From JAAFHB01 sp963675995 (GTDB lineage Bacteria; Bacteroidota; Bacteroidia; Bacteroidales; Prolixibacteraceae), in NCBI GenBank assembly GCA_963675995.2, contig CAXXIY010000002.1:1116001-1180000 (forward strand): a DNA stretch of 64,000 nucleotides. The letters are read 5' to 3'. Each line of letters begins with the position of its first letter. The first letter of the stretch is position 1. This document shows positions 63,579-64,000 of this stretch, one piece after another. The notes beneath the pieces were generated by a model, which ran no database searches, was not told the DNA's origin, and was given only the letters and a program-made list of their open reading frames with translations. Both the position numbers and the translations under genes were made by a program.

Positions 63579-64000
63579 ATGTCGTTTAAAAGTGAGAACA
63601 TACTGTCGCTTACAGGCAGTGATTTTTCAAATAAAACAGAGGAAGATTTAAGGCTCATCTTTTCCGAAATGCTTAAAAAGGGAATGCATGGAATTTGCTT
63701 CAGTCCCTATATTGAAGATCAAAAACCCGGTTCAGTTCTAAGTGAGGAACAAATTCGCCGGAAGTTGGAGCTCATCAGACCTTATACCCAATGGGTCAGG
63801 ATCTTTTCGTGTACTGATGGAAATGAGATGATTCCACGTATCGCAAAAGAATGCGGGTTAAAAACGCTGGTTGGCGCATGGCTGGGCGAAGATCTGGAAA
63901 AGAACGAAGAGGAAATAGCCAACGTAATTCAGATCGCAAAAGATGGTTATGCTGATTTGGTTGCTGTTGGCAACGAAGTTTTGTACCGCGAGGATCTGAC
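63579..64000 (+). CDS. GH17 beta-1,3-glucanase/transglucosidase (3' end missing)
   Basis: First 140 residues of a GH17 protein that continues past the window. The ATG at 63579 has a strong AAGGAGA 9 bases upstream. GH17 features: the early GICFSPY, a strand ending in WVRIFSC, then LKTLVGAWLG, and VAVGNEVLYR with the acid/base E133. No signal peptide is seen (MSFKSENILSLTG), so it would act in the cytoplasm beside the phosphorylase, or be a relative with another role. It is 33 bases after the phosphorylase stop, same operon. Confidence 0.9.
   Translation, partial: MSFKSENILSLTGSDFSNKTEEDLRLIFSEMLKKGMHGICFSPYIEDQKPGSVLSEEQIRRKLELIRPYTQWVRIFSCTDGNEMIPRIAKECGLKTLVGAWLGEDLEKNEEEIANVIQIAKDGYADLVAVGNEVLYREDL

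Overview
The window looks like a chromosome segment of an anaerobic or facultative Bacteroidota (Bacteroidales/Marinilabiliales-like). Evidence: SusC/SusD pairs, Bacteroidota -7 boxes of the TAnnTTTG type, a conserved rsfS-ftsH-cdsA-psd-pssA block, Bacteroidota-only small families (HYC_CC_PP, DUF4831, four-helix-bundle proteins), an alpha-oxoamine synthase of the serine palmitoyltransferase type, and HydF, the [FeFe]-hydrogenase maturase.

Layout. 1-0.9 kb: 3' part of trxB. 0.9-2.4 kb: exported sialidase-like protein. 2.4-8.7 kb: a TetR-controlled efflux operon (tetR, membrane-fusion lipoprotein, and one polypeptide joining an RND pump to its TolC-type outer-membrane channel), with two near-identical operator palindromes. 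8.8-21.8 kb: housekeeping (homoserine dehydrogenase, MFS, SPT-like enzyme, phospholipid synthesis genes, ftsH, rsfS, birA, pyrE, coaD). 22-24.4 kb: hydF and a SEC-C protein. 24.5-33.2 kb: a heavy-metal (probably copper) efflux cluster: HYC_CC_PP protein, exported HMA protein, CusA-type pump, four-helix-bundle protein, CusC-type channel, and a CusB-type adaptor carrying its own HMA domain. 33.2-41 kb: peptide/dipeptide use (POT transporter, MFS, PepD) around nnr and a DUF4831 gene. 41-46.5 kb: a very large hybrid histidine kinase broken by one stop and one frameshift. 46.8-64 kb: a polysaccharide utilisation locus for a beta-1,3-glucan such as laminarin: SusR-like membrane regulator, SusC, SusD, two surface glycan-binding lipoproteins, two GH16 lipoproteins, a large GH149/GH161-type phosphorylase, and a GH17 gene that runs off the end.

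How the genes work together. In the PUL, surface GH16 enzymes would cut the glucan, SusCD would import the pieces, and leaderless phosphorylase and GH17 proteins would finish the job. Three helically spaced TTGATGTA direct repeats ahead of susC are candidate sites for the SusR-like regulator. In the metal cluster, exported HMA and HYC_CC_PP proteins would bind metal in the periplasm and feed the tripartite pump.

The most unusual signal is a family of short arrays of GAAAT-type units with a strict 10-bp pitch. One inverted pair brackets the four-helix-bundle gene. A second inverted pair, without a gene, lies in frame inside the CusA coding sequence. The right-hand array of the first pair encodes the hydrophobic core of the CusC signal peptide. 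This resembles an undescribed small insertion element associated with the four-helix-bundle family.
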